From an uncultured Collinsella sp. (GTDB lineage Bacteria; Actinomycetota; Coriobacteriia; Coriobacteriales; Coriobacteriaceae), in assembly GCA_900545875.1 (NCBI GenBank), contig URAQ01000129.1:1-5448 (forward strand): a stretch of 5,448 nucleotides of DNA, given 5' to 3'. Shown in pieces: positions 5,377 through 5,448 of the stretch. Each line of letters opens with the position of its first letter. Within the stretch, counting starts at the first letter, position 1. The notes under the pieces were generated by a model, which searched no databases, had not been told where the DNA came from, and saw only the letters and a list, made by a program, of their open reading frames with translations. Made by a program: the position numbers and the translations under genes.

Positions 5377-5448
5377 AAAAGGGGCGTCCCTATGGGTCGC
5401 GCGCGCAGACGTGGTGTAAGAGTGTCCTGAGGTCCGTCGCTGCAAGTC

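Overview
This GC-rich window (roughly 60% by eye) looks like chromosome from a high-GC Gram-positive gut bacterium. A Coriobacteriia member such as Collinsella is the best guess, from codon use, the PurH sequence type and a Bce-type two-component system in a high-GC background. The genus is inference. No RNA gene, CRISPR array, complete mobile element or origin was found.

Layout, left to right: (1) positions 1-90 hold no gene that can be supported but contain a 10-bp-phased direct repeat. (2) A two-component operon lies on the minus strand: an OmpR-family response regulator (1144-1815) followed 9 nt later by an intramembrane-sensing, BceS-like histidine kinase (91-1134). The ABC transporter that such systems usually control would lie beyond the left edge. 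(3) A 179-bp regulatory stretch (1816-1994) contains several inverted repeats, a GAAC/GTTC half-site cluster and a candidate -10. (4) A 243-codon minus-strand protein of unknown function spans 1995-2726. (5) A strong intrinsic terminator (2743-2778) follows. (6) purH, the bifunctional last enzyme of de novo IMP synthesis, is on the minus strand (2807-4414). (7) A 265-bp divergent intergenic region (4415-4679) carries an operator-like palindrome, CATTGAA-N8-TTCAATG, and a tandem 9-bp repeat. (8) A plus-strand GNAT acetyltransferase spans 4680-5321. (9) A 127-bp tail holds only an imperfect palindrome next to an A6 run.

The genes form at least three transcription units: purH (terminated), the unknown gene (read into, or started just after, the purH terminator) and the regulator-kinase pair. 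The GNAT gene is transcribed divergently. Nothing links purine synthesis to the sensor system except proximity. No clearly new multi-gene system is visible. The most interesting items are the undescribed cis-elements and the unassigned 243-aa protein.
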